The position numbers were made by a program, and so were the translations under genes. 64,000 nt of DNA from contig JBBAUA010000009.1 in NCBI GenBank assembly GCA_040398465.1, forward strand, positions 18,649 to 82,648. The letters run 5' to 3'. Positions 52,584-61,212 of this stretch are shown piece by piece. Under the pieces are notes generated by a model, which did no database searches, was not told where the DNA came from, and saw nothing but the letters and a program-made list of their open reading frames with translations. How positions within the stretch are numbered: position 1 is the stretch's first letter; the number at the start of each line of letters is the position of its first letter. The stretch comes from UBA7672 sp040398465. GTDB taxonomy: Bacteria; Pseudomonadota; Alphaproteobacteria; Caulobacterales; Hyphomonadaceae.

Positions 52584-54107
52584 ATGTGGATTCGCAAGGG
52601 TGAGCGCGACCGGATGATGGGCGTGGACTCGCCCATTCCGACGCAGGTGGTGTCGAACGAGGAGTTTATCCCGCGGCCGCAGACGGAAAAGCAGAAGCAG
52701 GTTGAAAGTCTCATCATGGAATGGGGGACACGCAACGCGAAGAAGATCGGCATGAGCCGGAGGGGCTACATGGCCTCGTCGATGGGGCTGGCGACGGCGT
52801 TTCTCGCGTCCAACTGCGTCTATGGGCAGGATGCGTTCGAGGTGGGCGAAGACGAGCAGTTCGAGCCGCGCGAGACCGAGACGGTCAAGGCCAATGGCCA
52901 GAAGGGCAAGTTCTTCGTTATCGACGTGCAGGCGCACTATTCGAACGGGATCGCGTTGAGCTTCCGGAACTCGGAGACGGCGCGGAACATGGGCTTCAGC
53001 CTGAAGGACGATGTGGAGTCATACTCCTTCCGCACCTTCACCAAGGAGATGTTCCTCGATTCCGAGACGGCGATGGTGGTGATCTCGGGCGTGCCGGGCA
53101 AGGAAGAGCAGCGGGCGCCGGATGGGCGCGTGCTGGTGGATGCCGAGCGCACGCCGCGCGGGGCGATCCTGCCGAGCTGGCTGATGGCGAAGTCGCGCAA
53201 TGAGCTGAACGCGATGGCGGGATCGCAGCGGGCGCTTTGCCAGGGAAATCTGGCGCCGAACCATTACTGGAACACGGCGACCAACTCGATCGACAAGGCT
53301 GCAACGCTCGAGCAGATGGAGCGCGAGCTGAATGTCTACAAGATCAATTCGTGGAAGTGGTATTGCCACACGGACCCGGCGCGGACGGGGAATGGCTTCC
53401 AGCTCGATGATGACAATGCGCAGTGGTTCATCGAGGAATCACGCAAGCGCGGGATGAAGCTGCTCTCGGTGCACAAGGGCTATTCCTACCAGTCGCGCAC
53501 GCTTGGCCACCTCGCCAATCCGAAGGACATCGAGAAGGCGGCGCTGCGCAATCCGGACTTCAACTTCGTGGTCTACCACTCTGCCCTGAAGCATGGCGCG
53601 TCGGATGGGCCGGACTGGAAGGCGATGAACGAGTACAATCCGGAGACGGGCGATTTCCTGTGGCACAAGGTGCTGATGGATATCAAACGGAAGAACCCGC
53701 AGATCAACAACGTCTATCCGGAGGTGGGATCGTTCTTCAACACGCTGGCGATCCAGGACCCTGTCATGGCGATGCATGGCATGGGGCTCAACATCAAGAC
53801 CTATGGCGCGGACCATGTGGTGTGGGGGACAGACTGCCTGTGGTGGGGATCACCGCAATGGGGGATCGACGCGTTCAAGCGGTTCCAGATTTCGGACGAG
53901 CTTTGCGAGAAGCATGGCTATGCCAAGATAACTGACGAGGATCGCGCGAAGATTTTCGGGCTGAATGCGGCAAAGCTTTACGGCATCGATGTGAAGGCGG
54001 CGCGGAACGCCCTGCCCGCGGATGCGCTGTCGCGCGTGAAGGAGGCGTATCTCGATCGCGGCGGGCTGCGCGACAATGACTATCATGGCTGGGTGCAGCA
54101 CGCGTGA
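52584..54107 (+). CDS. amidohydrolase-2-like protein with altered first metal motif and internal Tat-like signal
   Basis: 507 residues from ATG 52584 (GGGAGA upstream). After a ~55-residue polar leader comes SRRGYMASSMGLATAFLASNC, a Tat-like segment. The TIM-barrel domain starts GKFFVIDVQAHYSNG; family members normally read DxHxH, so the first His is Gln. Later elements remain: NFVVYHSAL (His), VYPEVGSFFNTL and DHVVWGTDCLWWGSPQWGIDAF (terminal Asp). This resembles amidohydrolase-2 (ACMSD-like) decarboxylases/hydrolases. The metal site may be remodelled. The start of another ORF overlaps its stop. Confidence 0.8.
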   Translation: MWIRKGERDRMMGVDSPIPTQVVSNEEFIPRPQTEKQKQVESLIMEWGTRNAKKIGMSRRGYMASSMGLATAFLASNCVYGQDAFEVGEDEQFEPRETETVKANGQKGKFFVIDVQAHYSNGIALSFRNSETARNMGFSLKDDVESYSFRTFTKEMFLDSETAMVVISGVPGKEEQRAPDGRVLVDAERTPRGAILPSWLMAKSRNELNAMAGSQRALCQGNLAPNHYWNTATNSIDKAATLEQMERELNVYKINSWKWYCHTDPARTGNGFQLDDDNAQWFIEESRKRGMKLLSVHKGYSYQSRTLGHLANPKDIEKAALRNPDFNFVVYHSALKHGASDGPDWKAMNEYNPETGDFLWHKVLMDIKRKNPQINNVYPEVGSFFNTLAIQDPVMAMHGMGLNIKTYGADHVVWGTDCLWWGSPQWGIDAFKRFQISDELCEKHGYAKITDEDRAKIFGLNAAKLYGIDVKAARNALPADALSRVKEAYLDRGGLRDNDYHGWVQHA

Positions 54108-54153
54108 GCGAACCCAGCTGGAATTTCGAGGGCGAGCCGCCGTTCGAGCCGCG
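54104..54153 (+). CDS. start of an unidentified gene, cut by assembly gap
   Basis: A GTG overlapping the amidohydrolase stop (GTGA) opens a frame reading MSEPSWNFEGEPPFEPR before the N run. Only 16-17 residues are visible, so no identification is possible. The overlap suggests a real coupled gene. Confidence 0.4.
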
Positions 54154-54253
54154 NNNNNNNNNNNNNNNNNNNNNNNNNNNNNNNNNNNNNNNNNNNNNNN
54201 NNNNNNNNNNNNNNNNNNNNNNNNNNNNNNNNNNNNNNNNNNNNNNNNNNNNN
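54154..54253. other. assembly gap (100 N)
   Basis: Exactly 100 N; the flanks do not overlap. DNA from the gap and from 54254-54472 (where I see no gene) separates the amidohydrolase from the peroxidase. Confidence 0.9.
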
Positions 54254-54472
54254 CTGGTCTGGCGCCGCCCGCTTGACTTGTTGCCACGGCCGCCTCTTGG
54301 GGTCGGGGGGGGACGGATGGGAGGCCGCCGTGACAGGACAAGAACACCGGAACCCGGAAGTAGTTTCACGGCGCTCAAAGAAATCTGCGTAAGCTCCAAA
54401 GATCACACCGGCTTGCATTCCGTTCCGGCGCCGGACGGGTATACGGGCTGTATGACTTGTGGAGAGACGTGC

Positions 54473-55603
54473 GTGCGCCCGGTCCTGTTGAGTGGCTTGA
54501 CTGCGATGTGCGTGGCGCTTCTTGCGAGCGCCTGCGCGCAACCGGTGGCGCCGGCGATGGAGCCGTGGCCGGCGGCGGACATGGCGGCGCCCTTCCCGGC
54601 TGACAATCCGCCGACGCCGATCAAGATCGAGCTGGGGCGGCGGCTGTTCTATGATGGCGACCTGTCGTGGGACGGCACGATGAGCTGCGCGACATGCCAT
54701 GAGCAGAAGCGCGGCTTTACCGATCCGAACAAGACGCGGGCCGGATTTGACGGAACGCCGGGCGAGCGGAATATCCAGACGCTGGCAAATCTCGCGTGGA
54801 TGACCTCGCTGACCTGGGGCGGGCCGCATGTGGATACGCTGGAGCATCAGGCGCTGATCCCGATCGAAGGGTTCGTGCCGGTGGAGATGGGATTTGGCGG
54901 CAAGCCCGAAGGCGCGCTGGCGCAGCGGCTGGGCGACCAGGCGTGCTATCCGCAGATGTTCCGGGCGGCGTTTCCCGAGCGCGGGGGCAAGATCGACATG
55001 GACACGATCACGATGGCGCTAGCGGCGTTCCAGCGCTCGCTGGTGTCGCTCGATGCGCCGTATGATCGCTGGCGGCGTGGGGATGTGTCGGCGATTTCGG
55101 ACGAGGCGAAGCGAGGCGCGGCGCTGTTCGAAGAAAAGCAGTGCGCGAGCTGTCATGCGGGGCCGCATTTCACCGATGCGGCGCTTGGCGGGCGCAAGCC
55201 GCAGGAGGCGTTTCATCGGCTGTCTTTGCCCGCTGACGGCAAGGATGCGGGGCTGATGCGCATCACGCAGAAGCCTGAGGACGCCGGAAAGTTTCGTACG
55301 CCGGGACTGCGTAATGTGGCGCTGTCGGCGCCGTATATGCACGATGGCGAGGTGGCGAGACTTGAGGGCGCGGTGCGGCATCACTTTGCGGGCGGCGGGG
55401 ATGATCCGCGGCTGGGGCAGACGGTGATCGATGGCGAGGTGGCGGCGCTGGTGGCCTTTCTGGAGTCGCTGACGGATGAGAGGTTCGTAACGAACCCGGC
55501 GTTCGCCCTTCCCGGACCTGGATGTCCGTTGCCCGCCGATGCCACGCTGACGGCAGAGGAAATGAATTCCGCCACGTTGCACAACAGCCCGCCGGGCCCC
55601 TAG
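54473..55603 (+). CDS. dihaem cytochrome-c peroxidase family lipoprotein
   Basis: 376 residues from GTG 54473 (GGAGAG six bases upstream; ATG 54452 is the alternative). Lipoprotein signal VLLSGLTAMCVALLASAC. Two haem-binding sites, MSCATCHEQKRGF (~75) and KQCASCHAGPHF (~225), with typical surrounding ELGRRLFYDGDLSWDGT, AFQRSLVSLDAPYDRW and FRTPGLRNVALSAPYMHDGEVARLEGAV. This is the CcpA/MauG superfamily of periplasmic dihaem enzymes. Peroxidase vs. MauG-like oxidation cannot be decided here. Confidence 0.93.
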   Translation: MRPVLLSGLTAMCVALLASACAQPVAPAMEPWPAADMAAPFPADNPPTPIKIELGRRLFYDGDLSWDGTMSCATCHEQKRGFTDPNKTRAGFDGTPGERNIQTLANLAWMTSLTWGGPHVDTLEHQALIPIEGFVPVEMGFGGKPEGALAQRLGDQACYPQMFRAAFPERGGKIDMDTITMALAAFQRSLVSLDAPYDRWRRGDVSAISDEAKRGAALFEEKQCASCHAGPHFTDAALGGRKPQEAFHRLSLPADGKDAGLMRITQKPEDAGKFRTPGLRNVALSAPYMHDGEVARLEGAVRHHFAGGGDDPRLGQTVIDGEVAALVAFLESLTDERFVTNPAFALPGPGCPLPADATLTAEEMNSATLHNSPPGP

Positions 55604-55653
55604 CGACTCAGCTGTCTGACCTGATCGTTGTTGCGCTGGACTGGAGCCGAGAC

Positions 55654-55899
55654 ATGCGCCTTGCCGTTATCCTCGTTGCCGGATTGCTCTCGGCCTGCGC
55701 CACGCCGGTATCCAACGACAAAGCGGCAGCGTCGGCTGGGGCCGACAAGGTCTGCAAGCGCATCGCGATGACAGGCTCGAACGTGACCGAGCGTATCTGC
55801 CGAACAAGGGAAGAATGGGCTGCAATCGACAAGCAGGGGCAGGCAGGCGTCAGCGAGTTCGAACGCGCGCGCGACGAGGTCGCGCCGGCCGGCCGGTAG
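55654..55899 (+). CDS. small lipoprotein, unknown function
   Basis: 81 residues. Signal RLAVILVAGLLSAC (lipobox LSAC), then a helical, charged mature part DKVCKRIAMTGSNVTERICRTREEWAAIDKQGQ with a Cys pair. The CKR...GS..xxRxCxTxxEW pattern recurs in small proteobacterial periplasmic proteins. It lies 50 bp after the peroxidase gene on the same strand. Confidence 0.65.
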   Translation: MRLAVILVAGLLSACATPVSNDKAAASAGADKVCKRIAMTGSNVTERICRTREEWAAIDKQGQAGVSEFERARDEVAPAGR

Positions 55900-55906
55900 A
55901 CGACGT

Positions 55907-57595
55907 TCAGGCCGTCTTTGCTTCCGCGAGGCCGAGTTCGGCGATCATCGCCTTGCGCATCTCGAATTTCTGGATCTTGCCGGTGACGGTCATCGGGAAG
56001 GAGTCCACGAATTTCACATAGCGGGGGATCTTGTAGTGGGCGATCTGGCCCTTGCAGAAGGCGGCGATTTCTTCGCGCGATGAGATCTCGCCGGCGCGGA
56101 GCTTGATCCAGGCGCAGATTTCCTCGCCGTATTTCGGGTCGGGCACGCCGATGACCTGCACGTCCTCGATCTTGGGATGGCGGAAGAGGTATTCCTCGAT
56201 CTCGCGTGGGAAGACGTTCTCGCCGCCGCGGATGACCATGTCCTTGATGCGGCCTACGATGTTGCAATAGCCCTCCTCGTCGATGGTGGCGAGGTCGCCG
56301 GTGTGCATCCAGCCTTCCGGATCGATGGCTTCCGCGGTTTTTTCCGGATCGTCCCAGTAGCCGATCATGACGGAATAGCCGCGCGTGCAGAGTTCGCCGG
56401 GCTGGCCGCGCGGGACGGTTGCGCCCTCTTCGTCGACAATCTTCACTTCGAGGTGCGGTTGCACGCGGCCAACGGTGGAGACGCGGCGGTCCAGCGGATC
56501 GTCCATCGCGGTCTGGAAGGAGACGGGGCTGGTTTCGGTCATGCCGTAGCCGATCCCGACCTGATGCATGTTCATGCGGTCGATGACTTTCTTCATCACC
56601 TCGATCGGGCAGGGCGAGCCTGCCATGACGCCGGTGCGGAGGGATGACAGGTCGAACGTGTCGAAGTCGGGGTGTTCAAGTTCGGCGATGAACATGGTGG
56701 GTACGCCGTGGAGGCCGGTGCAGCGCTCGGCCTCTACCGTCTTGAGGACCGCCAGCGGCTCATAGCCTTCGGAGGCGTAGACCATCGTGGCGCCGTGAAC
56801 GACGCAGGCGAGATTGCCCATCACCATGCCGAAGCAGTGATAGAGCGGCACCGGGATCAGCAGACGGTCGCCGGGCTTGAGGCCCATCCCCTCGCCCACG
56901 AAAAAGGCGTTGTTAAGGATGTTGCGGTGGGAAAGCGTCGCGCCCTTCGGCAGGCCTGTGGTGCCGGAGGTGAACTGGATGTTGATCGCCTCGTTGCGGT
57001 CGAGCTTCGGGGCTATGGCTCCCATCTGGTTGACATGCGCGTCGGTCGCCAGACCTGCAATGTCGGCGAAGGCGCGCCAGCCGGGCGCCGGGGCCCCGCC
57101 GATCTGGATGACGTGGCGCAGGGCGGGCATGCGCTTTGCGCGGAGATGGCCGGGCTGCGATGCCGCGATCTCGGGCGCGAGTTCGTTGATCATCGCGACA
57201 TAGTGCGAGGTCTTGAAGCTTTCGGCGCAGACCAGCGCCTTCACGCCGACCTTGTTGAGCGTGTATTCGACCTCGGACAGGCGATAGGCAGGATTGATGT
57301 TGACCTGGATGAGGCCGACGCGGGCGGTGGCGAACTGGACCAGCGTCCACTCGGCGCAGTTGGGGGCCCAGACGCCGACGCGGTCGCCGGGCTGGAGGTC
57401 GAGCGCCAGAAAGCCGGCGGCGAGGCGGTCAACGGCGTCGGAGAATTGCTGGTAGGTCCAGCGGATGCCCTGATGGACCGAAACGAGGGCTTCCTGCGCG
57501 GGCCACGTCCGGGCGGCGCGCAGGAGGGCGTCGCCGATCGTGTGTTCGAGTAGCGCGGGTTCCGTGACGCCGCGCACGAGGCTGGGCTGGCTCAT
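55907..57595 (-). CDS. AMP-binding acyl-CoA synthetase (fatty acid/aryl-acid CoA ligase type)
   Basis: 562 residues from ATG 57595. AMP-forming motifs: INIQFTSGTTGLPKGATLSH (P-loop, ~195), GIGYGMTETSPVSF, EGWMHTGDLATIDEEGYCNIVGRIKDMVIRGGENVFPREIEEYL, and the catalytic Lys in MTVTGKIQKFEMRK. This matches medium/long-chain acyl-CoA synthetases of the AcsF/FadD-like group. Exact substrate uncertain. It is divergent from the transglutaminase cluster (145 bp). Confidence 0.9.
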   Translation of the reverse strand: MSQPSLVRGVTEPALLEHTIGDALLRAARTWPAQEALVSVHQGIRWTYQQFSDAVDRLAAGFLALDLQPGDRVGVWAPNCAEWTLVQFATARVGLIQVNINPAYRLSEVEYTLNKVGVKALVCAESFKTSHYVAMINELAPEIAASQPGHLRAKRMPALRHVIQIGGAPAPGWRAFADIAGLATDAHVNQMGAIAPKLDRNEAINIQFTSGTTGLPKGATLSHRNILNNAFFVGEGMGLKPGDRLLIPVPLYHCFGMVMGNLACVVHGATMVYASEGYEPLAVLKTVEAERCTGLHGVPTMFIAELEHPDFDTFDLSSLRTGVMAGSPCPIEVMKKVIDRMNMHQVGIGYGMTETSPVSFQTAMDDPLDRRVSTVGRVQPHLEVKIVDEEGATVPRGQPGELCTRGYSVMIGYWDDPEKTAEAIDPEGWMHTGDLATIDEEGYCNIVGRIKDMVIRGGENVFPREIEEYLFRHPKIEDVQVIGVPDPKYGEEICAWIKLRAGEISSREEIAAFCKGQIAHYKIPRYVKFVDSFPMTVTGKIQKFEMRKAMIAELGLAEAKTA

Positions 57596-57739
57596 ATGTT
57601 TCTCCCTGGGCGGGAGGGTAGCATGCGGCGGGCGGAGGCCAAGTTGGGGCAAGCGGCAGGCGCCCGGACTTTGTGCAGAACCCCCAGGCGGCCCGACTAG
57701 TGCTGGCCCCGGCGCGCGGTTTGTGGAACGCTGCGGCCC

Positions 57740-60700
57740 ATGTCGATCAAGGCCGCAATCTACCACCTCACCCACTACAAATACGACCAGCCGGTCGTGA
57801 TGGGACCGCAGATCATCAGGCTGCGCCCTGCCCCGCATTCGCGGACGCGGGTGATCTCGCATTCGCTGAAGGTAAGCCCCGACAAGCATTTCGTGAACTA
57901 CCAGCAGGACCCCTACGGCAACTGGCTGGCGCGGTATGTGTTTCCCGAGCCGGTGCGCGAGCTGAAGATCGAGGTCGATCTCGTCGCCGACATGACGGTC
58001 TACAATCCGTTCGACTTCTTCGTGGAACCGAGCGCGGAAAACTATCCTTTCGAGTATCCGCCGGAGCTGGTGGATGATCTGGCGATCTACCGGAAGCTTG
58101 AGCCGCTGGGGCCGCTCCTTCAGAAATTCCTGTCGACGGAATCGCGCGAGAAGATCCGCACAGTCGACTTCATCGTGAACCTGAATGCACGGGTGGCGCG
58201 CGAGATCAACTACCTGATCCGCATGGAGCCCGGCGTGCAGGCGCCGGAGGAGACGTTCGAAAAGGCGTCGGGCTCGTGCCGGGATTCGAGCTGGCTGCTG
58301 GTGAATGCGTTGCGCCAGCTGGGGTTCGCGGCGCGGTTCGTGTCGGGCTATCTGATCCAGCTGAAGCCGGATCTCGTGGCGCTCGACGGGCCGCCGGGGA
58401 CGAGCGTGGATTTCACCGACCTGCATGCGTGGTGCGAGGTCTATCTGCCGGGCGCGGGCTGGATCGGGCTTGATCCGACATCGGGCCTGCTGACGGGCGA
58501 GAGCCACATTCCGCTGTCGGCGACGCCGCACTATTCGAACGCTGCGCCGATCTCGGGCGGCTATACGGGCCAGGCGAACGTCACGTTCGACTTTGCGATG
58601 ACGGTGAAGCGCGTGGCCGAGCATCCGCGCATCACCAGGCCGTTCTCGGATGAATCATGGGCGGCGCTTGATGCGCTTGGCGAGAAGGTGGATGCCGCGC
58701 TGAAGGCGGGCGACGTGCGGCTGACGATGGGTGGAGAACCTACGTTTGTCTCGATCGATGATTTCGAAGGCGACGAGTGGAATACAGGCGCGGATGGCCC
58801 GACCAAGCGCAAGCTGGCGGACCAGCTGATCCAGCGCCTGCGCGATCGCTTCGCGCCCGGCGGGTTCCTGCACTATGGGCAGGGCAAATGGTATCCCGGA
58901 GAGACGCTGCCGCGCTGGACGTTCTCGCTTTACTGGAGGCGCGACGGGAAGCCGATCTGGCATGATCCGGAGCTGGTCGCGGGGGAGAACGGCGCCGGCA
59001 AGGCGACGAAGGTCGAGGCGGAACAGCTGCTGAAGGTGATGGCGGAGGAGCTGGGCGTCGGCGCGGAGATGGTGATCCCGGCCTATGAGGATCCGGCGAA
59101 CTGGATTCTCAAGGAGGGCAATCTTCCGGAGAATGTGACGCCGGACAATTCCAAGCTGAAGGACCCGGAAGAGCGCAACCGCATCGCGCGTGTCTTCGAG
59201 CGCGGGCTGACCGAGCCAAGCGGGTACGTGCTGCCGATCCAGCGCTGGCAGGCGAAGGCGACGACAAAACAGAAAGTCGGCAAGGGTTCGCCGAAGAAGG
59301 GCGCTGCGCCGCCGCCCGGTCGTGTCGCCACCAGGGGACGTTGGAAATCGGAGAAGTGGAAGCTGCGGCGGGGGCATATGTTTCTTGCGCCGGGTGACAG
59401 TCCGGTGGGCTATCGGCTGCCGCTGGAATCGCTGACGTGGATTCCGCCTGCGCAGTATCCGCATGTGATCCCAGCTGACCCGAGTGAAGAGCGCGGACCT
59501 TTGCCGGACTATGCTGCGCCGGAACAGGCGCGAGCGCAGTTCACGGCGAGCGAGGGCGGACGGCAGCAGGTTCAGGAGCAGTCGTTCTCGGAAGTTGCGG
59601 GCTCTGTGCGGACTGCGATGTCGGTTGAGGCGCGCGGCGGACGGCTGTGCGTGTTCATGCCGCCGGTGGAGCGGATCGAGGACTATCTTGAACTCGTCGC
59701 GGCGGCGGAAGCGGCGGCGAAGGCGCTTGGCATCCCGGTGCACATCGAAGGTTATGCGCCGCCGCATGATCCCCGGATGAATGTGATGCGGGTGACGCCT
59801 GATCCAGGCGTGATCGAGGTCAACGTGCATCCGGCGGCGAGCTGGCGCGAATGCGTGGAGAATACGCAGACGCTGTATGACGAGGCGCGACAGTGCCGGC
59901 TCGGCTGCGACAAGTTCATGATTGACGGGCGGCACACGGGCACGGGCGGCGGCAACCATGTGGTGGTCGGCGGCGCGACGCCGATGGACTCGCCCTTCCT
60001 GCGCCGGCCGGATGTGCTGAAGAGCCTGCTGCTGTTGTGGCAGAAGCGGCCTTCGCTGTCCTACCTGTTCTCCGGCATGTTCATCGGGCCAACGAGCCAG
60101 GCGCCGCGGATCGACGAGGCGCGGCACGACTCGCTCTATGAGCTCGAGATTGCGCTGTCGCAGATCCATTCCCCCGGCGGTGGTCCTGGCGGGCAGTACA
60201 CGCCGCCATGGCTGGTGGACCGGCTGTTGCGCAATCTGCTGGTCGATGTGTCGGGTAACACGCACCGCACGGAAATCTGTATCGACAAGCTGTTCTCGCC
60301 GGATGGGCCGACGGGGCGTCTAGGGCTGGTGGAATTCCGCGGCTTCGAGATGCCGCCAGATGCGCGCATGTCGCTGGCCCAGCAAGTTCTGGTGCGGGCG
60401 ATCATCGCGCGGCTGTGGCAGTCCCCGATCACGGGCAATCTCGTGCGGTGGGGAACGACGCTGCATGACCGGTTCATGCTGCCGCATTTTGTGTGGCAGG
60501 ATTTCCTCGACCTGCTGCGTGATCTCTCGGCGCATGGCTTCGACCTGCGGCCGGAATGGTTCGAGGCGCAGCTTGAATTCCGCTTCCCGTTCTGCGGGGA
60601 GATCGAGGTCGAGGGCGTGAAGCTGGAGGTTCGGCAGGCGCTGGAGCCGTGGCATGTGCTTGGTGAGACCGGCGCGATCGGCGGGACGGTGCGCTATGCG

Positions 60701-61129
60701 GATTCATCCGCCGAGCGCGTGCAGGTCAAGCTGACGGCGGCGAATACGGAGCGCTATCGCGTGGCCGTCAATCGCAGGCCTGCGCCGCTGGCGCACACCG
60801 GCAATGGCGAGGCGGTGGCGGGCGTACGCTACAAGGCGTGGAAGCCGCCGCTGTCGCTGCACCCTGTCCTGCCGACCAACGTGCCGCTGGTGTTCGACAT
60901 CTTCGACGACTGGACGGGACGGGCGATTGGCGGGTGCGTCTATCATGTCGCCCATCCGGGCGGGCGCAGCTATGACACCTTCCCGGTCAACGGCAACGAG
61001 GCGGAGGCGCGGCGCCTCGCGCGATTCGAGGGGCATGGGCACACGACGGGCGGCTATCAGCTGGGCGTCGAGACGCCGCATCCGGAATTCCCGCATACGC
61101 TCGATCTGAGGCGGGCGCCGGGGGTGTGA
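57740..61129 (+). CDS. transglutaminase-like peptidase fused to DUF2126
   Basis: 1129 residues. N-terminal Bact_transglu_N beta domain (AAIYHLTHYKYDQPVVMGPQIIRLRP), transglutaminase core with catalytic Cys in KASGSCRDSSWLLVNALRQLGFAARFVSGYLIQ (~179), His/Asp in FTDLHAWCEVYLPGAGWIGLDPTSG. From ~300 the DUF2126 region: LTMGGEPTFVSIDD, WYPGETLPRWTFSLYW, a basic linker (~510-535), RRPDVLKSLLLLWQKRPSLSYLFSGMFIGPTSQAPRIDEAR, SPGGGPGGQYTPPWLVDRLLRNLLVD. The family is predicted to make or break isopeptide bonds, possibly with ATP-grasp partners. First gene of a three-gene cluster. Confidence 0.95.
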   Translation: MSIKAAIYHLTHYKYDQPVVMGPQIIRLRPAPHSRTRVISHSLKVSPDKHFVNYQQDPYGNWLARYVFPEPVRELKIEVDLVADMTVYNPFDFFVEPSAENYPFEYPPELVDDLAIYRKLEPLGPLLQKFLSTESREKIRTVDFIVNLNARVAREINYLIRMEPGVQAPEETFEKASGSCRDSSWLLVNALRQLGFAARFVSGYLIQLKPDLVALDGPPGTSVDFTDLHAWCEVYLPGAGWIGLDPTSGLLTGESHIPLSATPHYSNAAPISGGYTGQANVTFDFAMTVKRVAEHPRITRPFSDESWAALDALGEKVDAALKAGDVRLTMGGEPTFVSIDDFEGDEWNTGADGPTKRKLADQLIQRLRDRFAPGGFLHYGQGKWYPGETLPRWTFSLYWRRDGKPIWHDPELVAGENGAGKATKVEAEQLLKVMAEELGVGAEMVIPAYEDPANWILKEGNLPENVTPDNSKLKDPEERNRIARVFERGLTEPSGYVLPIQRWQAKATTKQKVGKGSPKKGAAPPPGRVATRGRWKSEKWKLRRGHMFLAPGDSPVGYRLPLESLTWIPPAQYPHVIPADPSEERGPLPDYAAPEQARAQFTASEGGRQQVQEQSFSEVAGSVRTAMSVEARGGRLCVFMPPVERIEDYLELVAAAEAAAKALGIPVHIEGYAPPHDPRMNVMRVTPDPGVIEVNVHPAASWRECVENTQTLYDEARQCRLGCDKFMIDGRHTGTGGGNHVVVGGATPMDSPFLRRPDVLKSLLLLWQKRPSLSYLFSGMFIGPTSQAPRIDEARHDSLYELEIALSQIHSPGGGPGGQYTPPWLVDRLLRNLLVDVSGNTHRTEICIDKLFSPDGPTGRLGLVEFRGFEMPPDARMSLAQQVLVRAIIARLWQSPITGNLVRWGTTLHDRFMLPHFVWQDFLDLLRDLSAHGFDLRPEWFEAQLEFRFPFCGEIEVEGVKLEVRQALEPWHVLGETGAIGGTVRYADSSAERVQVKLTAANTERYRVAVNRRPAPLAHTGNGEAVAGVRYKAWKPPLSLHPVLPTNVPLVFDIFDDWTGRAIGGCVYHVAHPGGRSYDTFPVNGNEAEARRLARFEGHGHTTGGYQLGVETPHPEFPHTLDLRRAPGV

Positions 61130-61212
61130 AGGCTGATCGCAAACAAGGCGTTGCCTTCCCTGCCGCACCTCCCCACAAGGGTTGCTGAAGCGGGGAGGCT
61201 CCGGGGACAAAG

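Noticed and set aside
54254..54472. Continuation of the gene that starts at 54104 beyond the gap
   Set aside because: The frame after the gap is low-complexity (Arg/Gly/Pro) and merges into the peroxidase frame only by chance. Without the missing sequence it cannot be assigned.
57596..58624. N-terminal extension of the acyl-CoA ligase frame to 905 residues
   Set aside because: The extension is antisense to the transglutaminase gene and Arg-rich; the ligase family begins at the ATG 57595.
58655..60265. 536-codon open frame antisense to the transglutaminase-DUF2126 gene
   Set aside because: Composition (Arg, His, Gln-rich) and absence of any domain mark it as a shadow of the real plus-strand gene.
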